Source: Photobacterium alginatilyticum (GTDB lineage Bacteria; Pseudomonadota; Gammaproteobacteria; Enterobacterales; Vibrionaceae). From it: a DNA stretch of 64,000 bases. The notes under the pieces are model-generated. The model searched no databases. It saw only the letters and a program-made list of their open reading frames with translations, and was not told the DNA's origin. This document shows positions 38,444 to 47,099 of the stretch, one piece after another (the first letter of the stretch is position 1; each line of letters opens with the position of its first letter). The translations under genes and the position numbers were made by a program. The stretch spans positions 232,854-296,853 of the forward strand of contig NZ_RSEJ01000004.1 of NCBI RefSeq assembly GCF_009910675.1. The letters run 5' to 3'.

Positions 38444-39267
38444 ATATTGCCTCTTTCTATTGCTTGGCGCTGCATCAAGGTAATGAGTTATACGGATAAG
38501 CCGGATATATACTCAGCTATTAACTCGTAACTAACTTCTTGTTCATAGGGAAAGCCAGTACAGCGCTCACGGATGATTTAGATAAATCATCATTTTTTTG
38601 TTATTTCCCCAACGTATCAGGCTCAGGATAAAATTCCTTGATTTGGAACACTGTAGTGGATTATTTTCCAAGCAAAATAAAGCAAGCAATAATCTCTGCA
38701 CCGCCTTAAATAGTCATATATTGAAATATATTTACATTATTAATTTTCAGCCAGACTACCCCCAATGCGGTATATATATAATTCTAAAGTGTTAATTTCG
38801 TTAAATCATCACGACTAATTAAGATTAAATTTATAAACATACTGCTGACAGAATTATTAAGTGAAACAATAATACACAAAATGTCCTTTTATTAGACAGC
38901 GAAATACATTTTCACCAATCGATTATTACTTGACGATAAAACAAAGTTTTGTGCAATCAGTAAATAGCAATTTCAAAGCTATATCGAACAGCCTTTCAAG
39001 CATGTGGTTCTTGTATTCCCTTTGTAGTTATCAACTGATAGCAGATAACAGATAACAGATAACAGAGTGTGGTGAACCATGGCGTAGGCATACACCCCGC
39101 TCAGCTTTGGCGAAAGAATGTAGTGAGAAAGCGAGGATAATCACAGAGTTGCCACAAAATCCGTTACCAAGCTATCAGGAAACGTTATATAAGGCGTGAC
39201 TTTTACTTAATGAACATCATATAATTTGATGATAATGTTAATAATTTTGTGAGCTGCCGGGCAAATT
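38444..39267. other. long intergenic region between divergent fdh fusion and cheV
   Basis: About 824 bases, AT-rich. The only repeat is a short tandem array of CAGATAA (three units, 39042-39064). No RNA gene or supported reading frame was recognised. The region must hold promoters for both flanking genes. Confidence 0.45.
39042..39064 (+). repeat. short tandem repeat CAGATAA x3
   Basis: Three consecutive CAGATAA units. Possibly slippage-prone; no functional link is seen. Confidence 0.7.
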
Positions 39268-40206
39268 ATGGCCAATATTCTAGATTCTGTTGATCAGCGT
39301 ACCCAGCTTGTCGGTGAAAACCGACTTGAGTTACTAATCTTCCAGCTGAACTCATCACAGCTATTTGCCATCAATGTGTTTAAAGTTAAAGAAGTTGTTA
39401 AGCTTCCTCGACTGAACTCACTTCCAGGTTCGCACCCAAATATCACTGGTGTTGCCAACATCCGTGGCCAGTCAATTCCTGTCATCGATCTACGCCAGGC
39501 AATTGGTATGCGCCCCGTCGATACAGACGGCGAAAGCAATATGATCATCACCGAATACAACCGTTCGGTACAGGCATTCCTTGTCGGCCAGGTAATGAAC
39601 ATTGAAAACCTAACCTGGCGTGATATCCAGCCACCACCGAGCCAGGTGGGTAAGAACAACTACCTAACTGCCCTGACTAAATTGCAGCGTGATGGTGTCG
39701 ACCGACTAGTAAGTATCATCGATGTCGAAAAAGTGCTGGCAGAGATCATTGACTATGACATTCAGATCTCCGAAGAAGTTCTTGATAACAATATCGTGAA
39801 TCACTTCCACGGCCGCAAGGTACTGATTGTTGATGACTCTTCAACTGCTCGTGCGCAAATCCGCGACACCCTTTCTCAGCTAGGGTTGCAAATTATTGAA
39901 GCTAGCGACGGCCTGATGGCCCTGAACCTGCTTAAGAGCTGGTGTGATGAAGGCAAGAATATTAATGAGGAAATCCTGATGATGTTCACCGATGCCGAAA
40001 TGCCGGAAATGGATGGATACAAGCTTACCCACGAAATCCGCAATGACCCAAGAATGAACGACCTATACATCGCGCTGAACACTTCTCTCAGTGGTAGCTT
40101 CAACGAGGCGATGGTGAAAAAAGTCGGCTGTGATCGGTTTATTTCTAAGTTCCAGCCAGATCTCTTGGTTGAGGTTGTGCAAGACAGATTACGAGCAGTA
40201 CTCTAA
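39268..40206 (+). CDS. cheV: chemotaxis coupling protein CheV
   Basis: A 312-residue CheW-receiver hybrid. Residues 15-165 are the CheW coupling domain (VVKLPRLNSLPGSHPNITGVANIRGQ). Residues 183-310 are a response-regulator receiver with the acidic pair in VLIVDDSS, phosphoacceptor Asp242 (MFTDAEMPEMDG) and switch residues TSLSGS and KFQPD. CheV links receptors to CheA and adapts through its phosphorylatable receiver. It is monocistronic with a clear terminator. Vibrios often carry several CheV paralogues; this copy is not within a che operon. Confidence 0.95.
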   Translation: MANILDSVDQRTQLVGENRLELLIFQLNSSQLFAINVFKVKEVVKLPRLNSLPGSHPNITGVANIRGQSIPVIDLRQAIGMRPVDTDGESNMIITEYNRSVQAFLVGQVMNIENLTWRDIQPPPSQVGKNNYLTALTKLQRDGVDRLVSIIDVEKVLAEIIDYDIQISEEVLDNNIVNHFHGRKVLIVDDSSTARAQIRDTLSQLGLQIIEASDGLMALNLLKSWCDEGKNINEEILMMFTDAEMPEMDGYKLTHEIRNDPRMNDLYIALNTSLSGSFNEAMVKKVGCDRFISKFQPDLLVEVVQDRLRAVL

Positions 40207-40224
40207 CCTTATCAAAACAAGAAG

Positions 40225-40250
40225 AACTCGCCTGTGGGCGAGTTTTTTCT
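40225..40250 (+). terminator. rho-independent terminator of cheV
   Basis: AACTCGCC and GGCGAGTT pair around TGTG, followed by TTTTCTTT. Confidence 0.9.
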
Positions 40251-40356
40251 TTCTTCATGCCCCCTCCCTAGAAAAAAACCTAGCAATAAATAAGACTGAA
40301 ATGAAGTACGGTCAGTTTCAGCAACAAGGTTAACCACAACTGGTCGTCAGCAAACA

Positions 40357-40542
40357 TTATTCATACTCCTTATGGGCCACTGGCTCTAGTTCATTCCAAG
40401 CTTTAAGCGTTTCTCCGTGCAAAATATCAATTTTCTGCTCTGCCACGTCTTCAGCTTTAACCGTTAGCTGCATCGTTAGCAACACGATGATGAGAAGAGG
40501 AAGCACCCAATCAGGTGCTCCTTTTGGTGTCTTTGGGGTCAT
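40357..40542 (-). CDS. small single-helix protein downstream of pdsO
   Basis: A 61-residue protein. Residues 11-29 (DWVLPLLIIVLLTMQLTVKA) form one membrane helix or an uncleaved signal sequence, followed by 30 charged residues. The start at 40542 lies 14 bases after the PdsO stop and has GGGAG upstream, so it is probably translated from the pdsO message. I recognise no family. Its position in a sortase-system regulatory locus suggests a role with PdsO, or it may be what remains of a larger exported protein such as the sortase substrate; the sequence decides neither. Confidence 0.55.
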   Translation of the reverse strand: MTPKTPKGAPDWVLPLLIIVLLTMQLTVKAEDVAEQKIDILHGETLKAWNELEPVAHKEYE

Positions 40543-40556
40543 ACATCATCGCTCCC

Positions 40557-41330
40557 TCAGTGCGTATTTGCCGTACGAACCTGGCTCTGACTGCTACGAA
40601 GCGTTACACGTCGGTCGAAGAAGTCACCTTCGAAGTTCTGCTCTGCTTTCAGTGGCTCCTGATCACCGTAGGCTGATGCGAAGATCTGGCTACCATCCAC
40701 ACCACGTTGCTCCAGGTAATCTCGAACAGCATCAACACGTTGTTGTGACAGGTTGTAGTTCTTCAGGCTGTCACCACGACGGTCCGCATAGCCAGCCAGT
40801 TCCCATTTCACATCAGGCGCCTGCTTCATCAGCTCTGCCAGTTCTTCCAACTGGGCTTCAAAGTGCGGTTCGATCCGGGCAGAACCGGTACGAAAGTGCA
40901 CGTTCATCTCCAGTGCCAAATCTATTTGCCGCTCCTCAAGGCTGTTTTGGTCGATGATTTGCTGCTGCAGACGTGCAATCTCAATCTGTGCCTGGTTATA
41001 GCGCTGGCTAATGCGCTCAAGCTCGCCGTTACGTGCTGTCAGCTCTAACATTTCTTCGTCTTGAGCCTCAATATACTGCTCCTGCCCCATTGCCGTACCG
41101 GCAATCCCGCCAACAATAGCGCCAATCACTGCCCCTGCCGGGCCACCGACCAGCGCACCAAATGCCGCGCCGGAACCCAAGCCGATTAACTGCTCATCCT
41201 GGCCTGCGGTATACGCATCCTGAGTTGAGTTAAGCCCGGATGTCTGCCCCTCTGCCGCCTGTGTTGCCGGTGCAATAACAGAAGCCATCATGGTGGTTGC
41301 AATCAGTGTTGAAATAAGCTGCTTTTTCAT
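40557..41330 (-). CDS. pdsO: sortase-system-associated OmpA-family protein PdsO
   Basis: A 257-residue envelope protein. A signal peptide occupies residues 1-25 (MKKQLISTLIATTMMASVIA). A glycine-zipper segment (GSGAAFGALVGGPAGAVIGA, about residues 52-85) follows, then a coiled coil (about 90-125). A C-terminal OmpA-like peptidoglycan-binding domain ends the protein, with NVHFRTGSARIEPHF, ELAGYADRRGDSLKNYNLSQQRVDAV and FFDRRV. This order matches the OmpA-type protein of the proteobacterial dedicated sortase system (PdsO). It is divergent from PdsR-PdsS, the usual partners. The expected sortase and its LPXTG-type substrate are not next to it. Confidence 0.8.
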   Translation of the reverse strand: MKKQLISTLIATTMMASVIAPATQAAEGQTSGLNSTQDAYTAGQDEQLIGLGSGAAFGALVGGPAGAVIGAIVGGIAGTAMGQEQYIEAQDEEMLELTARNGELERISQRYNQAQIEIARLQQQIIDQNSLEERQIDLALEMNVHFRTGSARIEPHFEAQLEELAELMKQAPDVKWELAGYADRRGDSLKNYNLSQQRVDAVRDYLEQRGVDGSQIFASAYGDQEPLKAEQNFEGDFFDRRVTLRSSQSQVRTANTH

Positions 41331-41599
41331 TTTTCATTCCTCATCAGTAAACAATGTGCTGATTGGTTGTTTGGTATCGACACCGTTTCTAAAGCGTTTG
41401 GGCTGTACCGATGTCGTTTCGATGAGGTAATTAAACCAACTGGATCTGGCAATCTTCGGGAAGAAAAAGGGCAATATGCTGATCAATTGTGGCAAAAAAA
41501 AGGCAATTGGTTGATGTGGCTTTTTTCAGGCATTTTTTATTGTATAGTCAGCACATATCAACATCCCGTACCACCCATTAACACCCGCTAAGGTCATAC

Positions 41600-42286
41600 A
41601 TGAAGAAGATTGTGATTGTCGAAGACGAAGCCGCTATTCGCGAAAACTATATCGATGTGTTAAAGAAACACGGCTATAGCGTGCAGGGGTATGACAACCG
41701 GCCTGAAGCACAAGCGGCATTCGAACAGAACCTGCCTGATCTCGCCATTATTGATATCGGCCTTCAGAATGAAATTGATGGTGGTTTTGCGCTGTGTCAG
41801 TCTCTTCGCGCGCTGTCTCCTACTGTACCTATTATCTTTCTGACCGCGCGGGATAGTGATTTTGATACTGTCTGCGGACTGAGAATGGGTGCCGATGACT
41901 ACCTGACCAAGGATGTGAGTCTGCCCCACCTCATGGCCCGAATTGCAGCCCTGTTTCGTCGTAGTGATCTGCTCGCTGTCCCAACAGAGCAAGAAACGCT
42001 AATTGAGCGCGGAGCGCTGACGATTGATAAGAATAAGATGCAGATTTTCTGGAACAAGCAGCTGGTTGAACTCACCGTCACCGAATTCTGGATGGTCTAC
42101 GCGCTGGCTAAACGGCCGGGTCATGTCAAAAGCCGTCATGATCTTATGGATGAAGCTCAAGTTGTTGTTGACGACAGCACCATCACTTCCCATGTAAAAC
42201 GGATCCGCAAAAAATTTCTGCAATATGATGATAGCTTCGACTGCATCAACACCGTGTATGGCATGGGCTATCGGTGGGGCTCGTAA
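41600..42286 (+). CDS. pdsR: sortase-system response regulator PdsR
   Basis: A 228-residue OmpR-type response regulator. The receiver domain (residues 1-120) shows VEDEAAIRENY, phosphoacceptor Asp52 in LAIIDIGL, the conserved threonine in IFLTARD and lysine in YLTKD. The winged-helix output domain spans about 130-228, with VKSRHDLMDEAQVVVDDSTI and INTVYGMGYRW. Pairing with a 726-residue kinase and the PdsO gene identifies it as the regulator of the proteobacterial dedicated sortase system. Its stop is 12 bases before the kinase start. Target genes are unknown here because the sortase genes are missing from the window. Confidence 0.85.
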   Translation: MKKIVIVEDEAAIRENYIDVLKKHGYSVQGYDNRPEAQAAFEQNLPDLAIIDIGLQNEIDGGFALCQSLRALSPTVPIIFLTARDSDFDTVCGLRMGADDYLTKDVSLPHLMARIAALFRRSDLLAVPTEQETLIERGALTIDKNKMQIFWNKQLVELTVTEFWMVYALAKRPGHVKSRHDLMDEAQVVVDDSTITSHVKRIRKKFLQYDDSFDCINTVYGMGYRWGS

Positions 42287-42298
42287 CCGAGGTTGATC

Positions 42299-44479
42299 AT
42301 GATTATGCCTAAATTTCGTATCGGCCTCCGATTAAAAGTCATTCTAATTTCAAGCTTTCTGCTCACCCTGCCCTGGGTTGGCTATAAATATATCCTTGAA
42401 ATGGAAAAACTGCTGCGTCAGGGACAGGAACAGACGCTGGTAGGCACAACCCGTGCTGTTGCCACAGCTTTGAACGAACGCCCAAAACTGTTTAGCTCTC
42501 AAGCCAGCTTCCTGGAGTCAGTCAAAAAAGGGCGCGACTTATATGCCTATGAACTTCAGTCTCCCATCACGCTCAATGGCCAGCTTGCGGACTGGACAGA
42601 TTATGATGACAGAATGGTGCACTACGGACGAGAATATGTTCAGTTCAGCCGTCGCCCGTATAGCAATAACAGTATCAGCTTTCGCCATCTTGTCGGAAAA
42701 TATGACGGCTACCTGTATGCCGCCTTCGAGGTGAAGGATAAGAACCCGATCATGCGCCGGAAGAACTCCGTTCGAGTCGATCGCAACGACCACCTGATCA
42801 TTGCCATGACTTCACCTGACGGCGAGTTCTTCCGCTATGTTGTTGCCGCCCATGAAGATGGCTGGGTCAATGCATGGCAGATCACCGATGATATCACTGA
42901 CTCAACCAACCTGATCCTGCAAAACCAAATTCAGGGCTTTTGGCGAACAACCGACAAGGGATACAACATCGAGCTCAGGATCCCGCTCTCGTTCCTCGGC
43001 AACAAGCTGGGCTTTGCGTTCTACGATGTCAATAATGGCCAGAACCGTGAAATCGAGACCATCATTGGTACCTCCAACACATCTCACCTCAACCGGTTGG
43101 GCACGGTATTGGTTCCGTCCCCGGAAATCGAGAAAATCTTAAAGGGTATGGGACATACCAGCACCCGTATCTGGGTTATTGATCGTCACCAGCGCGTACT
43201 GGCTCAAACTGGCAATATCCAAGACTCAAACGGCGTATGGTCGTCATCGGTTAAATACGCCGGTAATGAAGACTCCTGGTGGTCGACTATCGAGAAAAAA
43301 GTGCTTCATCCGCTTTATTATCGCTACTTCATTTCCGAGCCTACCGAATTTGTGGACTCTCTCAAGGATGAAGCCTTGGTTAAGGGCGTACATGTCTCGC
43401 AGGCGCTGAGTGGACGCGGGTACTCCCACTGGCGGCAGTCAGAAGATGGGAAGGCTATGATCCTTGCTGCGGCCTACCCTATCTGGTTGGGCGACAATGT
43501 GATGGGAGCCGTTATTGCCGAAGAATCGACAGTCGGTATCCAAACCTTGCGTAACCGGGCAATGGAGCAGCTGTTTAATGCTATTTTGACCATTATGGCT
43601 ATTGGTACCATCACTCTGTTCTTGTTTGCCTCGAAAATTTCATCGCGGATCCGCCGCCTTCGTGACGAAGCCGAACAAGCTATTGACAGCCAGGGACGTA
43701 TTCAGCAACACATTTCACCAACCGAAGATACCGATGAAATCGGCGACCTTTCCCGAAGTCTGGCTGCGATGGTTGGACGATTAGGGCAATATAACCATTA
43801 TTTGGAAAACCTATCTTCTCGTCTTTCGCATGAACTGAGAACACCGGTTGCCGTTGTTCGCTCCTCAATAGAAAACCTGTCAATGCACAACCAGGATGAA
43901 GACTCGCAACGTTATATCGCCCGCGCACAGGACGGCGTGCATCGCTTGAGTACCATCCTCTCAAGCATGACAGAAGCGACACGAATTGAGCAAAGCCTTC
44001 AGGGAGCAGAAAAAGAGCGGTTTCCACTCAACGAACTTGTGACGGGATGCATGCAGGGTTATCAAATGGCCTATCCGCATCAAACTTTCGATGTACAAAC
44101 TGGTAAGTCGGACATTTTCATTTACGGAGCACCCGATTACCTTGCCCAGCTTCTGGACAAGTTAATTGCCAATGCAGAAGACTTTAGTAAGGATGAAGAT
44201 GCGATTGAGGTTTCATTGGTACAGAAAGGGTTGTCTGCAGTCCTCACCGTCAGTAACCGGGGACCATTACTACCTGACAATATGTCGGATCAACTACTCA
44301 ACTCAATGGTATCGGTACGCAGTCAGCAAAAGCAAACCAAACCCCACCTAGGTCTAGGACTGTTTATTGCCCGTCTGATTACCCAATTCCATCACGGTGA
44401 AATCGAACTCAAAAACCGTCTTGATCAGCAGGGTGTTGAGGTTGTGATTACCCTTCCCGAGCAAATCATCGATAAATAA
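42299..44479 (+). CDS. pdsS: sortase-system sensor histidine kinase PdsS
   Basis: About 726 residues. The first membrane helix is at about 11-27. The large periplasmic part (about 35-425) begins with a region reminiscent of carbohydrate-binding (CBM9/DOMON-like) folds (LNGQLADWTDYDD, YLYAAFEVKDKN). The second membrane helix is near 430-450 (FNAILTIMAIGTITLFLFA), followed by HAMP. The phospho-acceptor His511 lies in SRLSHELRTPVAVVRSS, and the ATPase domain ends with GLGLFIARLITQFHHGEIEL. TTG at 42293 is in frame, but ATG at 42299 fits the CGAGG site. The length and periplasmic domain are those of the dedicated sortase system kinase. The ligand may be a glycan; that is inference. Confidence 0.85.
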   Translation: MIMPKFRIGLRLKVILISSFLLTLPWVGYKYILEMEKLLRQGQEQTLVGTTRAVATALNERPKLFSSQASFLESVKKGRDLYAYELQSPITLNGQLADWTDYDDRMVHYGREYVQFSRRPYSNNSISFRHLVGKYDGYLYAAFEVKDKNPIMRRKNSVRVDRNDHLIIAMTSPDGEFFRYVVAAHEDGWVNAWQITDDITDSTNLILQNQIQGFWRTTDKGYNIELRIPLSFLGNKLGFAFYDVNNGQNREIETIIGTSNTSHLNRLGTVLVPSPEIEKILKGMGHTSTRIWVIDRHQRVLAQTGNIQDSNGVWSSSVKYAGNEDSWWSTIEKKVLHPLYYRYFISEPTEFVDSLKDEALVKGVHVSQALSGRGYSHWRQSEDGKAMILAAAYPIWLGDNVMGAVIAEESTVGIQTLRNRAMEQLFNAILTIMAIGTITLFLFASKISSRIRRLRDEAEQAIDSQGRIQQHISPTEDTDEIGDLSRSLAAMVGRLGQYNHYLENLSSRLSHELRTPVAVVRSSIENLSMHNQDEDSQRYIARAQDGVHRLSTILSSMTEATRIEQSLQGAEKERFPLNELVTGCMQGYQMAYPHQTFDVQTGKSDIFIYGAPDYLAQLLDKLIANAEDFSKDEDAIEVSLVQKGLSAVLTVSNRGPLLPDNMSDQLLNSMVSVRSQQKQTKPHLGLGLFIARLITQFHHGEIELKNRLDQQGVEVVITLPEQIIDK

Positions 44480-44482
44480 AAC

Positions 44483-44524
44483 TATACCCAAACTACTTAA
44501 TTTGATTTAAATAGTTTGGGTATA
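44483..44524 (+). terminator. 13-bp inverted repeat after pdsS
   Basis: TATACCCAAACTA and TAGTTTGGGTATA are perfect inverse copies around a 16-base AT-rich loop, four bases after the pdsS stop. The TATACCCAAAC arm resembles short dispersed intergenic elements common in Vibrionaceae and relatives. It probably ends the pdsRS message. Confidence 0.6.
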
Positions 44525-44554
44525 ATATAGCACTTTAACGTGCTTCACGTTTGT

Positions 44555-44635
44555 CTACACCACGGCTGTATACAATCCGATAGCAATCGTAATAGCAGCA
44601 ATAGCTAACAACACTTCAAACAGCATATTTTGCAT
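44555..44635 (-). CDS. possible 26-residue single-helix membrane peptide
   Basis: The minus strand encodes MQNMLFEVLLAIAAITIAIG followed by LYTAVV and a stop, a nearly pure membrane helix, the composition of micro-proteins such as KdpF, CydX or MgtS. The ribosome-binding site is weak (TTGGA). Upstream, CGTCCC and GGGACTG can pair around AAGTTTAATC just before the start, suggesting a regulated leader. It could be chance; no homology is claimed. Confidence 0.35.
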   Translation of the reverse strand: MQNMLFEVLLAIAAITIAIGLYTAVV

Positions 44636-45212
44636 AAATTATCCAACCAGCAGTCCCGATTAAACTTGGGACGCTTAAGATCCGATGAGTGCTACCACGC
44701 CAAAGCTATGCCTTCCCACCAGGAGCGAGCAAGTTACCGGGCTTTGTTAACAACAACGAAAGAAGTGACTGTATGACACGGGCTCCATTGATAAAAACAA
44801 GTTTGGTTATTGATTAATAACAAACTAACAATGGTGTCCAATATGCCTTCCTCTGTTTAGATTACGTTATTGATACTACCGACCTTGGCTAAATCGAACC
44901 TGAACAACACAACAGAAGCAGCTTTGTGAATGTAACATTTTGAATTTTTTGCTTTTGAACCTCTACTACTCACATTATTACTATTATTATTTGTTATCAC
45001 TCGCAGAGTTACACCTACCACCTTGAACAACAAAGTACGAATCGCCACATCAACTCAGTGATAATAAAATCGTCAACTTGCCTTTTAACCAATACAAAGC
45101 CCTTAAACTGTTGGCAAAATGGAAAGTCAGTACGATCGAACTCGCGATTCATTGATTCAGAAAATAATGGTCTCTACGGTGAAGATAATAATCACAATCG
45201 AATAAGAGACGA

Positions 45213-45494
45213 TTATGGAAAAGCGCTCTCTTCTCGCAACTCATCGTATGAAGACGTTGGCATCCACGATTTTGGCTCACCGTTATCAGCCTGCGCCATC
45301 AGCTCCTGCTCTTTCTTTTCAATAGCCTGGTATTGAGACTCACAGACACTTTTCGTCACCTTGTCTTCGCCATAAGTACTAAGACAACGATCCATGTATT
45401 CATCATATTTCATTAACAAGGTTTCTGAATGTGCTGGCGCCATAACTAAAACAGCTATACCAGCCATCAAGAGTGCACTTCGTTTCATCATCAT
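45213..45494 (-). CDS. small secreted protein with two cysteines
   Basis: A 93-residue protein with three consecutive ATG codons at its start. Residues 1-23 are a signal peptide (MMMKRSALLMAGIAVLVMAP, then AHS). The mature part is short, helical and acidic with two cysteines (DRCLST and SVCESQ) that could form one disulfide. No family is recognised. It lies downstream of gcvT, separated by a terminator, and is probably an independent gene. Confidence 0.65.
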   Translation of the reverse strand: MMMKRSALLMAGIAVLVMAPAHSETLLMKYDEYMDRCLSTYGEDKVTKSVCESQYQAIEKKEQELMAQADNGEPKSWMPTSSYDELREESAFP

Positions 45495-45573
45495 TCACAC
45501 CAAGGTAATTTTTGACCTTTTAAGTGAAGTTGAGGAACAACGACAACGCCAGCTTATTAATGAGACACTCAAT

Positions 45574-45600
45574 AAAAAAGGAGCCATCGGCTCCTTTTTC
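45574..45600. terminator. bidirectional-type terminator after gcvT
   Basis: AAAAAGGAGCC and GGCTCCTTTTT pair around ATC. On the minus strand it lies about 50 bases past the gcvT stop and ends in a T-run. Confidence 0.9.
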
Positions 45601-45649
45601 TTCAATATCAGGCAGTTTAACTATCTACTCACCACGGTAGGCTTTGTTC

Positions 45650-46768
45650 TTAACCACGGTAATAGTTTTGAGGCACGAACGGCATTTTCTCGACAGTCAT
45701 CGGTAGCTTCTTACCACGCACTTCAGCGAAGAGCTCAGTACCAATCTGGGCCAGATCCGTCTTCACATAAGCCATTGCAACCGGTGCACCTTTAGTCGGA
45801 CCAAACGTACCGCTGGTTACGACACCCACTTCGTTATCGTCAGCATCAAACAGCTTGCTACCTTCACGAACCGGAGCCTTAGACTGACCAACCAGACCGA
45901 TACGCTTACGAGCAACATCTTTGGTCTTGATTTGCTCAAGGATCAAATCTGCACCAGGGAAACCACCAGCGCGCTCACCGTCTGCGCGACGAGGCTTGCT
46001 GATACCCCACAACAGGCTAGCTTCTACTGGCGTAGTCGTCGGGTCGATATCATTGCCGTACAAACATAGGCCACATTCCAGACGCAGTGAATCACGCGCA
46101 CCCAGACCAATCCACTCAACTTCAGAGTTGCCAAGCAACTCACGTGCTAATTCTTCAGCCTTATCTGCTGGAACAGAAATCTCGTAGCCATCTTCCCCAG
46201 TGTAGCCAGAACGGCTTACCAGACACTGTGCGCCTAACAACTCAATAGATACCGCATCCATGAACAGCATATCGCTGACAGCAGGGTTCAGGCGAGCCAG
46301 CACTTCTGCTGCTTTCGGGCCCTGAAGGGCAAGCAATGCACGATCTTCGATAAGCTCCATCTCAACATCTTCAGGCAAGTGCGCTTTGATATGAGCAATG
46401 TCCTGCTCTTTACATGCCGCATTCACAACAACAAATAGGTGATCACCAAAGTTTGTCACCATCAGATCATCGAGGATCCCGCCCTGCTCATTGGTAAAGA
46501 AGGCATAACGCTGCTTGCCTGCTGGCAGGTCAATAATATCGACAGGAACCAGAGCTTCCAGCGCTTTAGCGGCATTGGCACCATGAAGGCGAAGCTGCCC
46601 CATATGCGACACATCAAACAGGCCTGCTGCTTCACGGCAGTGAATATGTTCTTTGCGAACGCCTAATGCGTATTGAACAGGCATGTCGAAGCCAGCAAAA
46701 GGAACCATTTTTGCACCCATCTCAATATGAAGTGCGTGCAGAGGTGTTACCAGTAATTCTTGGGACAT
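45650..46768 (-). CDS. gcvT: glycine cleavage system aminomethyltransferase (T-protein)
   Basis: About 372 residues from ATG at 46768 (MSQELLVTPLHALHIEMGAK), with GGAG upstream; 48 bases of open frame before it are not used. T-protein releases ammonia from the aminomethyl-lipoyl H-protein and passes the one-carbon unit to tetrahydrofolate. Family segments include MVPFAGFDMPVQY, LFDVSHMGQLRLHG, CLVSRSGYTGEDGYEI and LRLECGLCLYGNDID. It is separated from gcvH and gcvP by the regulator and glyA, in the order known from Vibrio chromosome II. Tandem AAAC-N3-GTTT sites lie in its promoter region. Confidence 0.95.
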   Translation of the reverse strand: MSQELLVTPLHALHIEMGAKMVPFAGFDMPVQYALGVRKEHIHCREAAGLFDVSHMGQLRLHGANAAKALEALVPVDIIDLPAGKQRYAFFTNEQGGILDDLMVTNFGDHLFVVVNAACKEQDIAHIKAHLPEDVEMELIEDRALLALQGPKAAEVLARLNPAVSDMLFMDAVSIELLGAQCLVSRSGYTGEDGYEISVPADKAEELARELLGNSEVEWIGLGARDSLRLECGLCLYGNDIDPTTTPVEASLLWGISKPRRADGERAGGFPGADLILEQIKTKDVARKRIGLVGQSKAPVREGSKLFDADDNEVGVVTSGTFGPTKGAPVAMAYVKTDLAQIGTELFAEVRGKKLPMTVEKMPFVPQNYYRG

Positions 46769-47099
46769 ACGTTTATACTCCGTGAACCGCGAGCATGCGG
46801 CTATTTTCCATATCACTTGTTGCGACTATGTTAAACTAGGTTTCCTATAGTAAACAAAGTTTCTTTCAGTTCAAACTGCGCGACATCACATAATTTCACA
46901 AAGACGTAAAATAATTCCATTTGTCTGACTTTGCTGTCATACAAAAACGAACGATACGGTATTCAGGGAGCTAGCTTTGCCCAGTTGTTAATAACCTGTA
47001 TCACCTGTTCTGATGAGTTACAGCCCTCCGGACTGGTCACGTTTGGAATGGCAATAAACATCATAGTTCATTGCCAAACAATCGCCCGTTGCGAGGTTT
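46769..47099. other. gcvT upstream region
   Basis: About 330 bases between gcvT and the regulator gene. It contains two AAAC-N3-GTTT sites (46833-46843 and 46852-46862). I looked for a glycine riboswitch and could not recognise its conserved core. Confidence 0.5.
46833..46862. promoter_or_regulatory. tandem operator-like sites upstream of gcvT
   Basis: AAACTAGGTTT and AAACAAAGTTT both fit AAAC-N3-GTTT and lie 19 bases apart, roughly two helical turns. The same motif occurs before the XRE regulator at 47835-47847, so these are likely binding sites of that regulator. Confidence 0.5.

Larger units (their letters stand above)
44480..45212. other. long intergenic region with a possible micro-ORF
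   Basis: About 730 bases between pdsS and the small secreted protein. It contains the inverted repeat at 44483-44524 and a possible 26-codon membrane peptide at 44555-44635 on the minus strand with a structured-looking leader. No other gene was supported. Confidence 0.45.

Noticed and set aside
38598..38795. 65-codon frame in the fdh-cheV intergenic region
   Set aside because: Composition follows the AT-rich background, there is no ribosome-binding site, and nothing resembles a known protein.
39042..39064. CRISPR-like array
   Set aside because: Only three contiguous 7-base units with no spacers; a simple tandem repeat.
46769..47099. Glycine riboswitch upstream of gcvT
   Set aside because: Expected in some gcvT leaders, but I could not find the conserved core sequence or tandem aptamer pattern on the coding strand; repeated palindromes suggest protein-based control.
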